Part shown: positions 15,417-21,378 of the stretch, one piece after another
How the letters are laid out: each line of letters begins with the position of its first letter
Numbering within the stretch: the stretch's first letter is position 1
NCBI GenBank assembly: GCA_034104345.1
Contig: JAXEDY010000010.1
Span: 1 to 21,378, forward strand
Reading direction: 5' to 3'
Source: HGM11416 sp034104345
Lineage (GTDB): Bacteria; Bacillota; Clostridia; Christensenellales; Borkfalkiaceae
Length of the DNA stretch: 21,378 nt
The notes under the pieces: model-generated
Told to the model about the DNA's origin: nothing
Database searches by the model: none
The model's input: only the letters and a program-made list of their open reading frames with translations
Made by a program: the position numbers and the translations under genes

Positions 15417-15458
15417 ATATATGCGTTAATATATTGCTTGCGTTTCAAACGCATATAT
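15417..15458. repeat. Nested inverted repeats in the tRNA-Leu / polA divergent spacer
   Basis: ATATATGCGTT at 15417-15427 pairs exactly with AACGCATATAT at 15448-15458 (11 bp). The right arm also takes part in a second inverted repeat, GCGTTT-C-AAACGC (15440-15452). The two hairpins exclude each other. Their role is unknown; an operator or supercoil-sensitive site is possible. Confidence 0.7.
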
Positions 15459-15485
15459 AATAACATAAAATTAAGTTTAATGCAA
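15457..15485 (-). promoter_or_regulatory. Possible promoter for tRNA-Leu
   Basis: Read on the minus strand: TTGCAT (15480-15485), 17 bases, TATTAT (15457-15462). Spacing is ideal and both boxes are close to consensus, but the leader to the tRNA 5' end would be about 80 bases and would include the inverted repeats. A closer promoter cannot be excluded. Confidence 0.4.
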
Positions 15486-15494
15486 GAATTTTTT

Positions 15495-15503
15495 TGCTAT
15501 AAT
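15495..15503 (+). promoter_or_regulatory. Extended -10 promoter of polA
   Basis: TGCTATAAT (15495-15503) is a perfect extended -10 element; the -35 position near 15475-15480 is poor (GTTTAA), as is usual for such promoters. The predicted start near 15510 leaves a leader of only about 5 bases before ATG 15515. Confidence 0.55.
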
Positions 15504-15514
15504 ACGGTTTTTTT

Positions 15515-18238
15515 ATGGAAAATTTAGTTTTAATCGACGGTAACAGCGTTTTATATCGCGCGTTTTACGCAACGCCTTATCTTGCCGCGTCAAACGGAAC
15601 ACCAACAAATGCGGTTTACGGATTCGTGAACATGCTTTTAAAAATTATAAGCGACGTCAAGCCTGAACACATTCTCGTTGCGTTCGACCGCCAAGAACCC
15701 ACTTATCGGCATAAAATGTTCGACGGATATAAAGCGGGGCGCAAACCAATGCCCGACGAACTTGTTCCGCAGGTCGATTTGATTAAAAAAACGCTCGACG
15801 CCATGGGTATTTCGCGTTATGAACGTGCGGGACTCGAAGCCGACGACATTATAGGCTCGGCGGCAAAAAAATTCGACGTTTCAACCGCTGTTATTACGGG
15901 CGATAAAGATAGTTTTCAACTTGTAGACGAAACCACGAGCGTTTATTTTACGAAAAAAGGCATTTCGGAACTCGAAATTTATACGAACGAAAATTTTAAA
16001 GAAAAAACCGGAATAAACCCCGTTCAGATTATCGATTTAAAGGCTATAATGGGCGATAAATCGGATAATATCCCGGGTATTTTCGGAATAGGAGAAAAGG
16101 GTGCGCTTGCGCTCGTTCAGTCATACGGTTCGGTTGAAAATTTATATGAACATTTAAGCGAATTAAAGGGCAAAACTCTTGAAAAAGTAGAAAACGGAAA
16201 GCAAAGCGCGTTTATGTCGAAAACTTTGGCTACGATAAACGTAAACGCCGAAATTCCTTTTACGCTTGACGATTTGTCCTTCGAATATCCTTTTTCGGGC
16301 GAAACCCGCAAATATTTTTTATCGCTCGAATTTAAAAACTTTGCAAAGAAGAACATTTTTAAAACCGACGATGCGGAAACCGTTGCTGCCTCAAACGATG
16401 AAAAGTTTAGCGTAACCGAAAAAAAACAAACATCTGAAACGAATAAATCGGATAAAAACGAAAAAGTCGACGAAAAGCAGGGCGAAAAAACGGCGGAAAC
16501 CGAGCATTCGAACGATCAAGTTGTTTTTCCCGGGGCGATTGCGTTTACGAAAGCGGAAGCGAAAAGCATAGTCGATATAAAAGATTGCACGTCGATTGCA
16601 AAGATACTCGATTCGCTTAAAGGTAAGCGTGCGGCGTTTTATTTAAGCGAAGACGTTTATTTTTCGGACGGCGAAACCGAGTATCGTATAGAAACGAAAA
16701 AAGACCTTATCGGCGACGGACTTAGTTTCGATGAAGCGTTATATTGCGTAAAACCGCTGTTTTCCGGTGAAAACGACTGCAAACTGATCGTTTTCGATAA
16801 AAAAGCGCTTAAACACACTCTTGAAGAATTTAACGTTAAAATTGATGATAAAGTTGTTTGCGACGACGTTATGTTGCAAAAATACGTCGTTGATTACACG
16901 CAGAAAGAATTGTCCGCAACGGAATGTGTCGAACGCGCGGGATTAAACGCAAAAACGCCTGCGTTTTCACTATATTCGCTTTTTAACGATTATTCGGCGG
17001 CTTTAAAAGAGCAGAATCTCGAAAAGCTTTACAGCGAAACGGAACTTCCGCTTTGCGACGTGCTTTTCGAAATGGAGCGCTACGGATTTAAAGTCGATAA
17101 AGAAGCGATGAAAGAATCGTCGGAAGTTTATAAAAAACGTATAGCAGCTATTTCTGCCGAAATAAAATCGCTCGCGGGCATCGATTTTAACCTTAATTCG
17201 CCTAAACAACTCGGTGACGTGCTGTTTGAAAAACTCGGGTTAAAGCACGGCAAAAAAACAAAAAGCGGCTATTCGACGAGCGCCGAAGTTTTAGAAAGTT
17301 TAGAAGACGAACACCCGATAATTCCGCTTATTTTAAGATATAGGATGTTGCAGAAACTTTATTCGACCTATATTGAAGGGCTTTGGCAAATTGCAGACGG
17401 AAAGGGTGTTATTCATACCGTTTTTAATCAGGCGGTAACTTCGACAGGCAGGCTTTCTTCGAAAGAACCTAATTTGCAGAATATCCCCGTGCGCGACGAC
17501 GAAGGCAAAGAAATCCGTAAGTTTTTTATTCCGAGCACGCAGGGCGGCGTTTTGGTAAGCGCCGATTATTCTCAAATCGAATTAAGGCTTCTCGCTCATT
17601 ATTCGGGCTGTAAGCCGCTTATTTCGGCATTTTGTGCCAACCAAGACATTCACGCTTTAACCGCTTCGCAGGTATTCGGCGTGGGGATTAAAGAGGTTAC
17701 CGAAGCAGAACGGCGTAGCGCCAAGGCTGTAAACTTCGGTATAATTTACGGAATAAGCGACTACGGACTTTCGAAAAATCTTAAAATCCCCGTAAAAACC
17801 GCAGGCGAGTATATTAAAAGATATTTCGAAGAGTATCCTAAAGTTGAAGAATATATGAAAGCAAACGTCGAGTTTGCGCAAAAAAACGGCTATATTTGCA
17901 CGGCTTTCGGCAGAAAGCGTTTTATACCCGAAATCAACTCGTCGAATTATAACATGCGTTCGTTCGGCAAAAGGGCGGCCATGAATATGCCGCTCCAAGG
18001 CACGGCAGCCGACATTATCAAAATTGCCATGATTAACGTATTTAATAGGTTGAAGCGCGAAGTTCCTTTGGCAAAACTTATTTTGCAGGTGCACGACGAA
18101 CTTATAGTCGATTGTAAAAAAGAAGACGAAAGCACTGTTGCGAAAATTTTACGCGAAGAAATGGAAGGGGCGGTTAAACTTTCGGTTCCGCTTACCGTAA
18201 GCGTTTCGAGCGGGATAAATTGGTTTAACGCGAAATAA
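15515..18238 (+). CDS. polA: DNA polymerase I
   Basis: 907 residues, the standard length, covering three parts. Residues 1-290 are the 5' nuclease ('LIDGNSVLYRAFYA' at the start, 'EADDIIGSAAK', 'GDKSDNIPGIFGIGEKGAL'). Residues about 330-500 are the proofreading-like domain. Residues 510-907 are the polymerase, with motif A 'VSADYSQIELRLL' (Asp684), motif B 'RRSAKAVNFGIIYG' and motif C 'QVHDELIVD' (His860, Asp861). The DXE pair needed for 3'-5' proofreading is absent where it should stand ('RAAFYLSEDVYFS'), as in Bacillus-type enzymes, so this polymerase probably does not proofread. A Lys/Glu-rich linker (about 290-345) joins the nuclease to the rest. No ribosome site can exist because the promoter lies almost at the ATG. 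It fills Okazaki gaps and repairs DNA. Confidence 0.97.
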   Translation: MENLVLIDGNSVLYRAFYATPYLAASNGTPTNAVYGFVNMLLKIISDVKPEHILVAFDRQEPTYRHKMFDGYKAGRKPMPDELVPQVDLIKKTLDAMGISRYERAGLEADDIIGSAAKKFDVSTAVITGDKDSFQLVDETTSVYFTKKGISELEIYTNENFKEKTGINPVQIIDLKAIMGDKSDNIPGIFGIGEKGALALVQSYGSVENLYEHLSELKGKTLEKVENGKQSAFMSKTLATINVNAEIPFTLDDLSFEYPFSGETRKYFLSLEFKNFAKKNIFKTDDAETVAASNDEKFSVTEKKQTSETNKSDKNEKVDEKQGEKTAETEHSNDQVVFPGAIAFTKAEAKSIVDIKDCTSIAKILDSLKGKRAAFYLSEDVYFSDGETEYRIETKKDLIGDGLSFDEALYCVKPLFSGENDCKLIVFDKKALKHTLEEFNVKIDDKVVCDDVMLQKYVVDYTQKELSATECVERAGLNAKTPAFSLYSLFNDYSAALKEQNLEKLYSETELPLCDVLFEMERYGFKVDKEAMKESSEVYKKRIAAISAEIKSLAGIDFNLNSPKQLGDVLFEKLGLKHGKKTKSGYSTSAEVLESLEDEHPIIPLILRYRMLQKLYSTYIEGLWQIADGKGVIHTVFNQAVTSTGRLSSKEPNLQNIPVRDDEGKEIRKFFIPSTQGGVLVSADYSQIELRLLAHYSGCKPLISAFCANQDIHALTASQVFGVGIKEVTEAERRSAKAVNFGIIYGISDYGLSKNLKIPVKTAGEYIKRYFEEYPKVEEYMKANVEFAQKNGYICTAFGRKRFIPEINSSNYNMRSFGKRAAMNMPLQGTAADIIKIAMINVFNRLKREVPLAKLILQVHDELIVDCKKEDESTVAKILREEMEGAVKLSVPLTVSVSSGINWFNAK

Positions 18239-18323
18239 TTTATCGCTTTATTGAAAAACGCAATTATGCGTAACGTAAAAACTTTTAAAAACACGCATTA
18301 AATGCGAGATTATTAAAATTATT

Positions 18324-18911
18324 ATGAAAATTGCTTTAACAGGCGGAATAGGTAGCGGAAAATCTGCCGCCCTTAAAATTTTAAACGAACTCGGCGAAAA
18401 AACAATTAGTTTCGACGACGTTTATGCGACGCTTTTAAAAAACGACGAGTTTGTTTTCGGAGTGTATAAAGCCGTCGGTTTATCGCCCGAATACGAAAAC
18501 GAAAAATTGATTTTTAACAAAGGCGCGGTTTCGAAAAAGGTTTTTTCGGATAAAAACGCTTTACGAAAATTAAACGCTTACACTCACGAAAAAATTTTTG
18601 CTGCCGCTTTTAAAGATGGCGAACCTTTCGAAAAAAACGGCGGCAGGGTGTTTTATGAAGTTCCGCTTTTGTTCGAAGGCGGGTATCAAAACCGCTTCGA
18701 TAAAGTTTGGGTGATTGTGCGCGATAAAACGGCGAGGGTGTCTTCGGTTGCCGCACGCGACGGACTTAATGAAAGCGAAATAAAAAGCAGAATAAAAAAT
18801 CAATTCGATTATGAAAGTTGCGATCTTTCGATACATACCATTATATTGAACGACGGCGATTTGTCGTTGCTTAAACAAAGGGTTGAAAGCGCGCTTAATG
18901 AACTTAAATAA
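18324..18911 (+). CDS. coaE: Dephospho-CoA kinase
   Basis: 195 residues, family length. The P-loop is 'LTGGIGSGKSAALK' (5-18), followed by the family Asp pair in 'ISFDDVYATLL' (28-38). 'YEVPLLFEGGYQNRFDKVWVI' (about 111-131) is the conserved CoaE core. It adds the 3'-phosphate to dephospho-CoA, the last step of CoA synthesis. It starts 85 bases after polA, a common pairing in Firmicutes, and its 3' end overlaps the start of the next gene by 14 bases, so translation of the two is probably coupled. The leader between polA and coaE has two small hairpins without T-runs. No ribosome site is visible before ATG 18324. Confidence 0.95.
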   Translation: MKIALTGGIGSGKSAALKILNELGEKTISFDDVYATLLKNDEFVFGVYKAVGLSPEYENEKLIFNKGAVSKKVFSDKNALRKLNAYTHEKIFAAAFKDGEPFEKNGGRVFYEVPLLFEGGYQNRFDKVWVIVRDKTARVSSVAARDGLNESEIKSRIKNQFDYESCDLSIHTIILNDGDLSLLKQRVESALNELK

Positions 18912-19503
18912 ATTAAAAAACAACAAAATTAAAAACAAATTCATAATTATCCCGATTGCTTTGGTTTTTATAGTTTGCGTCGTTGTTTTTTCGGCGTATA
19001 ACTTAAAAAACTATATCGGGGTGAAAAAATATTATTCCGCAGTTGTAGAATTTTCGGAAAAAAGCGGAATAGATCCCGCGCTTGCTTTTGCCGTTATCCG
19101 CACCGAAAGCGGCTTTAATAAAAACGCAAAATCCAACAAAGGAGCGGCGGGACTTATGCAACTTATGCCCGAAACAGCCGAATATATCGCTCAAATTATA
19201 AAGTATAAAGGCGAAATAAACTTATACGACGCCGATTGCAATATTTACCTCGGGTGCGCTTATTTAAGTTATTTACTGAAAAAATTCAAAAGCGAAAACG
19301 CCGCCGTGTGCGCGTATAACGCGGGCGAAACCAACGTTTTTAACTGGCTAAAAAACGAAGAATTTTCGGATGACGGCGTAAATTTAAAAAAGATTCCGTA
19401 TCCCGAAACGCGCGAATACTTTTTGCGCGTAAAACGATACAAAAAAGAATATTCGACATATTTAAACAAAAAAGGTTATAAAAATAATAAAAAAGGATTA
19501 TAA
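18898..19503 (+). CDS. Membrane-anchored lytic transglycosylase (SLT domain)
   Basis: 201 residues from ATG 18898, inside the end of coaE; a TTG at 18883 is in frame but less likely. Residues 15-36 are one hydrophobic membrane segment ('FIIIPIALVFIVCVVVFSAY') after a basic start, so the enzyme faces outside. Residues 45-190 are a soluble lytic transglycosylase domain: 'AFAVIRTESGFNKNAKS' with catalytic Glu70, 'GAAGLMQLMPETA' (82-94), 'YLGCAYLSYLL' and 'AYNAGETNVFNWL'. It cleaves peptidoglycan glycan strands to 1,6-anhydro ends. The gene sits in the coaE - SLT - CPBP run, a grouping I recall as common in clostridia. Confidence in the function is high; the specific cellular role is not visible. 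Confidence 0.93.
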   Translation: MNLNKLKNNKIKNKFIIIPIALVFIVCVVVFSAYNLKNYIGVKKYYSAVVEFSEKSGIDPALAFAVIRTESGFNKNAKSNKGAAGLMQLMPETAEYIAQIIKYKGEINLYDADCNIYLGCAYLSYLLKKFKSENAAVCAYNAGETNVFNWLKNEEFSDDGVNLKKIPYPETREYFLRVKRYKKEYSTYLNKKGYKNNKKGL

Positions 19504-20453
19504 TGCAAAATAACGGCAATTTTAACGACAATTTATATAAATTTTCGGCTTTAACCCCGTGGCGTTTTATTGCGGTCGTTCTGCTTTACGCCGTGGGGGC
19601 GGCTTCGTTTCCGCCGTCGATTTTTTATAATATTTTCGGCGAAAGCCGCGCTGCCGTATGTTTTTCGAATTTTTTGGCAAGGGCGATTTGCTCGATAATT
19701 CCGGTCTGGCTTATTTTCGAAATTAAGTTAAAACAAATTTTTAACGGCAAACTGTTTTTAAAAAATATTTTACCGATTTTGCCTTTTTACATAGTGGCGC
19801 TTAATAATTTTCCGTTTTTACCGCTTATTAAAGGCAACGTAGAATTTATAATCGGCGAAGCGCCCGAATTTGCTTTAACCGTTTTTTGTTACGTCTTAAT
19901 GTGTTTAGGAATTTCGTTTTTAGAAGAAAGTGTTTTTCGCGGCATTATATTAAACGTGATTTTTAGAAAGTTTTGCAAAAACAAAAACGGAACGGAACTT
20001 AAAAGGGGCGCATTTCTGTCTATTATCCTATCGTCTGCGATATTCGGCGGAGCGCACCTTGTAAACCTGTTCGCGGGGGCGGGCGTCGGCGCGACGATTT
20101 TGCAAGTGGGGTATTCGTTTTTGATAGGAAGTATGTGCGCGCTTGCCGCTGTTAAAAGCGGGAATTTTTATCACGCCGTTGCGCTTCACGCTATATTCGA
20201 TTTCGGCGGATTGCTTGAAAGTAAAGGTTTGATCGAAGGTGTTATCTGGACGACGAAAAATATGATTTTAACAGCCGCGGTCGGTTTAATCGTTTGCGTT
20301 TACGCCATAGTTTTATTTATAAAAAACAAAAACAACGGTTACCTAAATAAAATAATTGCGCCCGAAAATATAGCGAAAATCGTGCCTGAAAATATGGCGG
20401 AACAATCCGCGTCGAAAATAAACGCGCCTGACGATAATAAAAATAACGATTAG
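19503..20453 (+). CDS. CPBP-family intramembrane protease
   Basis: 316 residues with about seven to eight hydrophobic segments. The CPBP (Abi/CAAX-like) motifs are present: 'SFLEESVFRGIIL' with the EEXXXR pattern (Glu141, Glu142, Arg146), 'FGGAHLVNLF' (His185) and 'ALHAIFDFGG' (His229). These residues bind the metal of the membrane protease. Substrates in clostridia are mostly unknown; possible roles include peptide processing or self-immunity. The ATG at 19503 shares a base with the previous stop (TAATG), so it is translationally coupled. The tail after residue 285 is hydrophilic, with two near-repeats (APENIAKI and VPENMAEQ). It is the last gene of the unit, followed by the terminator at 20521-20549. 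Confidence 0.92.
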   Translation: MQNNGNFNDNLYKFSALTPWRFIAVVLLYAVGAASFPPSIFYNIFGESRAAVCFSNFLARAICSIIPVWLIFEIKLKQIFNGKLFLKNILPILPFYIVALNNFPFLPLIKGNVEFIIGEAPEFALTVFCYVLMCLGISFLEESVFRGIILNVIFRKFCKNKNGTELKRGAFLSIILSSAIFGGAHLVNLFAGAGVGATILQVGYSFLIGSMCALAAVKSGNFYHAVALHAIFDFGGLLESKGLIEGVIWTTKNMILTAAVGLIVCVYAIVLFIKNKNNGYLNKIIAPENIAKIVPENMAEQSASKINAPDDNKNND

Positions 20454-20520
20454 CGCGTGCATGCGCGAGTTCAAAGCAAAAAACCTGCGTTTTTAACGAT
20501 TTTAAACAAATATTTTTTAT

Positions 20521-20549
20521 AAAATTCGGCTTAAAATGCCGATTTTTTT
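20521..20549 (+). terminator. Probable rho-independent terminator before hrcA
   Basis: TCGGC (20526-20530) pairs with GCCGA (20538-20542) around a 7-base loop. Three further A-T pairs lie outside a T-T mismatch, and seven T follow (20543-20549). A second AT-rich stem AAAAAC-CTGC-GTTTTT lies just upstream near 20482-20497. It ends the coaE-SLT-CPBP transcript. Confidence 0.7.
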
Positions 20550-20588
20550 ATGCTTAAAAAATTTTTTCGTATTTTTTGCGCAAAATCG

Positions 20589-20617
20589 TTGACAAATGCG
20601 TATAATAGTTGTAGAAT
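20589..20617 (+). promoter_or_regulatory. Promoter of hrcA
   Basis: TTGACA (20589-20594), 17 bases, TAGAAT (20612-20617): a near-consensus sigma-A promoter. The CIRCE operator begins one base after the -10 box, so HrcA binding would cover the start of transcription. Confidence 0.85.
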
Positions 20618-20618
20618 A

Positions 20619-20645
20619 TTAGCAGTCAAAAAGAAAGAGTGCTAA
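20619..20645 (+). promoter_or_regulatory. CIRCE heat-shock operator
   Basis: TTAGCAGTC (20619-20627), a 9-base spacer, GAGTGCTAA (20637-20645). The consensus is TTAGCACTC-N9-GAGTGCTAA, so only one base in the left arm (G for C at 20625) differs. HrcA binds this in low-GC Gram-positives to repress chaperone genes. Confidence 0.95.
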
Positions 20646-20687
20646 CAAACCGTAAACGGTGTTGCTAAACGATTTATTAAAACTACG

Positions 20688-20693
20688 AAGGAG
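20688..20693 (+). promoter_or_regulatory. Ribosome binding site of hrcA
   Basis: AAGGAG, 11 bases before ATG 20705; a strong match but at slightly long spacing. It supports this start. Confidence 0.75.
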
Positions 20694-20704
20694 CAAGCGG
20701 AAAA

Positions 20705-21378
20705 ATGAAGTTATCCGAAAGAAAAAAAGAGATTCTTAGAATAGCGGTCGATAATTATATCGACACCGCTGTTCCCGTTTCGTCGAAAATAATTGCGGAA
20801 CAATACAGCGACAACATCAGTTCGGCAACCATACGGAGCGAAATGAGCGCGCTGGAAGAACTCGGTTATCTCGAACAGCCGCACACCTCGGCGGGCAGAG
20901 TTCCTTCGAACGAAGCATATAAACTTTACGTAAGCGAGCTTATGGTAAAAGATAAACTTACCGCAAAAGAACTCGATTATATAAAGCAAATTTTTCTTGA
21001 AAAGACCGACGATCTCGAAAGCGTTATAAAAAACGCGGCAAAGATTATAAGCGATTTAACGAGTTATACTTCGCTTGCGATCGCTCCGCACGACGGAGAC
21101 GAAAAGATTACGAAAATTAAACTTTTCAGATACAAGCCGGATACGGCTCTCGTTATAATCGTAACCGAGAACAAGCTTTTAAAAGATAACTACATCAATC
21201 TACCCGAAAAAATATCCGACGAAAACTTAGAAGAAGCAAACAGGCTTTTATCTAAAGTGTTCGAAGGCAAAACTTTGGGCGAGTGTTGCAATTTGGATAT
21301 TGATTTAAGCGGCGAGTTCGAAAGTTATAAGTCGATGTTCGTTATGGTGGTCGACGCGCTTAAAAATTACGTTAACTA
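20705..21378 (+). CDS. hrcA: Heat-inducible transcription repressor HrcA (3' end outside window)
   Basis: The frame is open from ATG 20705 to the end of the window, giving 224 residues of a protein that is usually about 340. Residues 1-75 form the winged helix: 'MKLSERKKEILRIAVDNYID', 'SSATIRSEMSALEELGYLEQ', 'TSAGRVPSNEAYKLYV'. The rest is the start of the effector/dimer region. HrcA represses its own heat-shock operon by binding CIRCE and needs GroEL to stay folded. The CIRCE just upstream shows autoregulation. In Firmicutes hrcA is usually followed by grpE, dnaK and dnaJ, which should lie just downstream of the window. The sequence is standard for the family apart from being cut off by the window. 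Confidence 0.96.
   Translation, partial: MKLSERKKEILRIAVDNYIDTAVPVSSKIIAEQYSDNISSATIRSEMSALEELGYLEQPHTSAGRVPSNEAYKLYVSELMVKDKLTAKELDYIKQIFLEKTDDLESVIKNAAKIISDLTSYTSLAIAPHDGDEKITKIKLFRYKPDTALVIIVTENKLLKDNYINLPEKISDENLEEANRLLSKVFEGKTLGECCNLDIDLSGEFESYKSMFVMVVDALKNYVN

Noticed and set aside
15173..15460. Open frame on the + strand across the terminator and tRNA region
   Set aside because: It runs through the tRNA-Leu gene and two terminators, and its protein is an artefact ('VPVAGVEPARCRHHG' is the familiar mis-translation of a tRNA).
18258..18306. Two small hairpins (ACGCA-ATTA-TGCGT and CGCAT-TAA-ATGCG) between polA and coaE as terminators
   Set aside because: Stems are only 5 bp and neither has a T-run directly after it; more likely polA and coaE are read together or the hairpins are chance.
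20601..20606. TATAAT in front of hrcA as the -10 box
   Set aside because: It is only 6 bases from TTGACA and has no other -35 partner; TAGAAT at 20612 has the correct 17-base spacing.
1..21378. Mobile elements, prophage or CRISPR arrays
   Set aside because: No transposase, integrase, spaced repeats or attachment-site duplication beside the tRNA was seen. The codon style is uniform across the window.

Overview
The window looks like a piece of an AT-rich, strictly anaerobic, low-GC Gram-positive (Clostridia-like Firmicutes) chromosome. The evidence is a CIRCE operator in front of hrcA, TTGACA/TATAAT-type promoters, a glycyl-radical enzyme with its radical-SAM activase, and many purine-rich ribosome sites. 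The genus cannot be told from the sequence. All protein genes lie on the + strand. The only minus-strand gene is a tRNA-Leu. No transposase, integrase or CRISPR array is visible.

Positions 1-14128 hold a tightly packed catabolic gene cluster. In order: the C-terminal part of a Gfo/Idh/MocA oxidoreductase; a GntR-type regulator with a LacI-like sensor; two adjacent SIS-domain (UPF0309-like) proteins; a PfkB/ribokinase-family sugar kinase; a small serine esterase; an ADP-ribosylglycohydrolase-family protein with an extra C-terminal domain; a GH28 pectinase-family protein; a Sip1/raffinose-synthase-type GH36 alpha-galactosidase-like protein; an MFS transporter of organic-anion type; a short glycyl-radical enzyme; and its activase. 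None of the glycosidases or the esterase has a visible signal peptide. The cluster therefore reads as: import of a (probably anionic, pectin- or plant-derived) glycoside, intracellular removal of acyl and glycosyl groups, redox/kinase/isomerase processing, and a radical C-O or C-C cleavage step of unknown substrate. This is the most likely place for undescribed biology in the window.

Positions 14129-15514 are a transition zone: a PhnP-like metallo-beta-lactamase-fold hydrolase with its own near-consensus promoter and a strong terminator, then a minus-strand tRNA-Leu(CAA) with its own terminator, then a divergent promoter region for polA.

Positions 15515-21378 are housekeeping: polA (proofreading site apparently lost), coaE, a membrane-anchored lytic transglycosylase and a CPBP-family membrane protease (these last three overlapping or closely spaced), a terminator, and a CIRCE-controlled hrcA that runs off the end of the window and probably opens the grpE-dnaK-dnaJ heat-shock operon.
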